Positions 6,352 through 7,561 of a stretch of DNA of 7,561 bases are shown piece after piece. The notes below the pieces were generated by a model, which was not told the origin of the DNA, did not search any database, and saw nothing but the letters and a program-made list of their open reading frames with translations. Origin of the DNA: CAZMLC01 sp964567125 (GTDB lineage Bacteria; Verrucomicrobiota; Kiritimatiellia; RFP12; UBA1067); assembly GCA_964567125.1 (NCBI GenBank), contig CAZMLC010000100.1, positions 1-7,561 on the forward strand, read 5' to 3'. Each line of letters begins with the position of its first letter. Positions within the stretch are counted from its first letter, which is position 1. The position numbers and the translations under genes are program-made.

Positions 6352-7313
6352 ATCGTCAGAAGATTGTGATGATTGTTTTTGGGGCTATAACCGGCTTATT
6401 GTGCGTTGTTGCCATCGGTTTTGTTGTGATCGCGATCGGCTCTGCGAACGAGGCCGAAGCGCAGCGGAACTCTCTGCACGATGAGTTGCAGCGGATTTAT
6501 CAGTCCAAGATGTTTCCCAGCGAACAAAATGTGAAGCGCGTTCAGGAGGACCAGAAGGCGCTGGAAACGTGGTTGGGCAGTGTCTCGAACGTGTTGCATG
6601 TCAGCGAGTCCGCAGTCGATGAGACGCAGACACCGGTACGCTTCAAGCAGGTTTTGCAGAACACGGTGCGCAGTTTGATCGCGGATCCGCGTGCGCACAA
6701 GACGGTGATTGCCGCAGATTTCAAGTTCGGCTTTGACAAGTATCTCGGCGAGTCGGATAGTTTGCCGAGCAAGGAACACGTAGTCCGTTTGTCGCAGCAG
6801 CTGAACGTAATCCAGGCGTTGGCTGATGAGTTGCTCACATGCAAGATCAGCAAGCTCGAACGCGTTGGGCGTGAGATGTTCGATGATGCGGAGGCTGACA
6901 AGGATAAGCCGCAAGAGACAGGTGGCCGTCGCCGTGGACGCCAAGCCGCTGTGCAGCAGCCGCAAAAACAAGCGGTTGCCAAACCAGCGGAAATCTCGGA
7001 TCTCTTCACGAAACAGCAATTTGTGCTGGAGTTTCAAGCGCGTCCTGCCGAGTTTGCGCAGGTGGTCAATCGTCTCGCCTCCATGGACCTTTTCGTTGTC
7101 GTTTCGGAAATCGAATTTCAGAAGACCGACGATCCGATGACGCAGTGGGAACAACGCAAAAAAGAGAGTTCGAAAAAGCGCGCGGACGAGACGGAGAAAA
7201 AAGTTGATTTAGCAAAGGTTCCGCATGCCGAGCGCATTGTTTCGGAGCCGACCCTTGATCCGCCCGTGCGGGTTAAAGTAACCTTGGATGTGTATACGTT
7301 TACTGGAGTTTAA
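6348..7313 (+). CDS. Amuc_1100-like, PilO/GspM-type membrane protein
   Basis: This 321-residue protein has one N-terminal membrane helix (about 6-30) preceded by a short basic cytoplasmic tail, then a predicted helical coiled segment (about 33-80). Two mixed alpha/beta regions follow (about 95-185 and 216-321), separated by an Arg/Gln/Ala-rich linker (192-215). Size, topology and the stretch F-G-F-x-x-Y followed by L-N-V-I-Q-A-L-x-x-x-L-x-x-C-x-I-S-K resemble Akkermansia Amuc_1100 (about 317 residues), the protein reported to signal through TLR2; Amuc_1100 itself is PilO-like. It probably pairs with the PilN-like part of the preceding protein in a periplasmic alignment complex. A charged Lys/Glu-rich insertion (about 265-290) lies in the second domain. 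The start is well supported: GAGGAGG at 6333-6339 and an ATGA overlap with the previous stop. Homology to Amuc_1100 is from remembered sequence, and any immune role is not implied for this organism. Confidence 0.75.
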   Translation: MNRQKIVMIVFGAITGLLCVVAIGFVVIAIGSANEAEAQRNSLHDELQRIYQSKMFPSEQNVKRVQEDQKALETWLGSVSNVLHVSESAVDETQTPVRFKQVLQNTVRSLIADPRAHKTVIAADFKFGFDKYLGESDSLPSKEHVVRLSQQLNVIQALADELLTCKISKLERVGREMFDDAEADKDKPQETGGRRRGRQAAVQQPQKQAVAKPAEISDLFTKQQFVLEFQARPAEFAQVVNRLASMDLFVVVSEIEFQKTDDPMTQWEQRKKESSKKRADETEKKVDLAKVPHAERIVSEPTLDPPVRVKVTLDVYTFTGV

Positions 7314-7316
7314 GCT

Positions 7317-7561
7317 GTGGCCTTGAAAAACACCGTCAATCTGTCTCTGCTGCGCCACTACGACAAGATCATTGTGGTGACGGTTCTGATTGTGTTGCTC
7401 ATCTCGCTTGCATATCTGGTTACCGCCGGTGTTGCACGGAAGCAGAATGAAGCAGCGTTCATGGAATCACTGGAGGCTTTACGGCCGAAACAGGCGGTGG
7501 CTGATGCGATGTCTTTGGAGTCCTATCAGAGCGCTGCGCGTCAATTTAAAAAACCGGCTCA
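7317..7561 (+). CDS. Single-pass membrane protein, Amuc_1099 position (3' end outside window)
   Basis: An open frame runs from GTG at 7317 to the right edge with no stop: 81 complete codons. GGAG at 7305-7308 lies eight bases before the GTG, and the start is three bases after the previous stop, so it belongs to the same operon. The visible part has a short basic cytoplasmic N-terminus with R-H-Y-D-K, a membrane helix at about residues 18-38, then K-Q-N-E and a soluble, probably periplasmic start. In Akkermansia this position is held by Amuc_1099, which also precedes the PilQ-like secretin. A PilP/GspC-like role (bridging inner-membrane proteins to the secretin) is possible by position but cannot be tested from this fragment. 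Confidence 0.7.
   Translation, partial: MALKNTVNLSLLRHYDKIIVVTVLIVLLISLAYLVTAGVARKQNEAAFMESLEALRPKQAVADAMSLESYQSAARQFKKPA

Noticed and set aside
1..7561. CRISPR arrays, tRNA/rRNA genes, insertion sequences or attachment sites
   Set aside because: I saw no regularly spaced repeats, cloverleaf-like or rRNA-like segments, transposase motifs or flanking inverted repeats.

Overview
The window looks like part of a Gram-negative genome from the PVC superphylum (Verrucomicrobiota, Kiritimatiellota or Lentisphaerota; I cannot resolve which). The main reason is a gene run at 3950-7561 that matches, in order and protein type, the Akkermansia muciniphila Amuc_1102-1101-1100-1099 pilus-like cluster. A secreted PQQ-type beta-propeller and a lipoprotein mutarotase next to a sodium/sugar symporter also fit this group. 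All genes read on the + strand.

Region 1 (1-3770) is a probable sugar-use operon. A candidate sigma-70 promoter at 36-64 precedes a secreted PQQ-like beta-propeller protein (114-1334). This is followed closely by a lipoprotein aldose 1-epimerase (1345-2238) and a vSGLT-like sodium/solute symporter (2256-3770). The likely logic is that the epimerase equilibrates sugar anomers outside the inner membrane and the symporter imports the sugar. The role of the propeller protein is unknown. The epimerase and symporter genes each contain a run of exactly 100 N (1437-1536 and 2852-2951). By comparison with their families, each gap hides roughly 100-115 residues, so the real gaps are probably near 300-350 bases and the apparent protein lengths are too short.

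Region 2 (3771-3949) is a 179-base intergenic stretch with a possible hairpin/terminator, a candidate promoter and a strong ribosome binding site. No gene is visible in it.

Region 3 (3950-7561) is the pilus-like cluster, with tightly coupled genes: a secreted Amuc_1102-type protein; a 566-residue actin-like PilM domain fused through one membrane helix to a PilN-like periplasmic domain (the layout of GspL in type II secretion); an Amuc_1100/PilO-like membrane protein; and the first 81 codons of a further single-pass membrane protein in the Amuc_1099 position. In Akkermansia the next gene is a PilQ-type secretin, so the secretin probably lies just past the right edge. Together these would form the inner-membrane alignment complex of a type IV pilus or type II secretion-like machine. 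No pilin, ATPase, prepilin peptidase or secretin is within the window.
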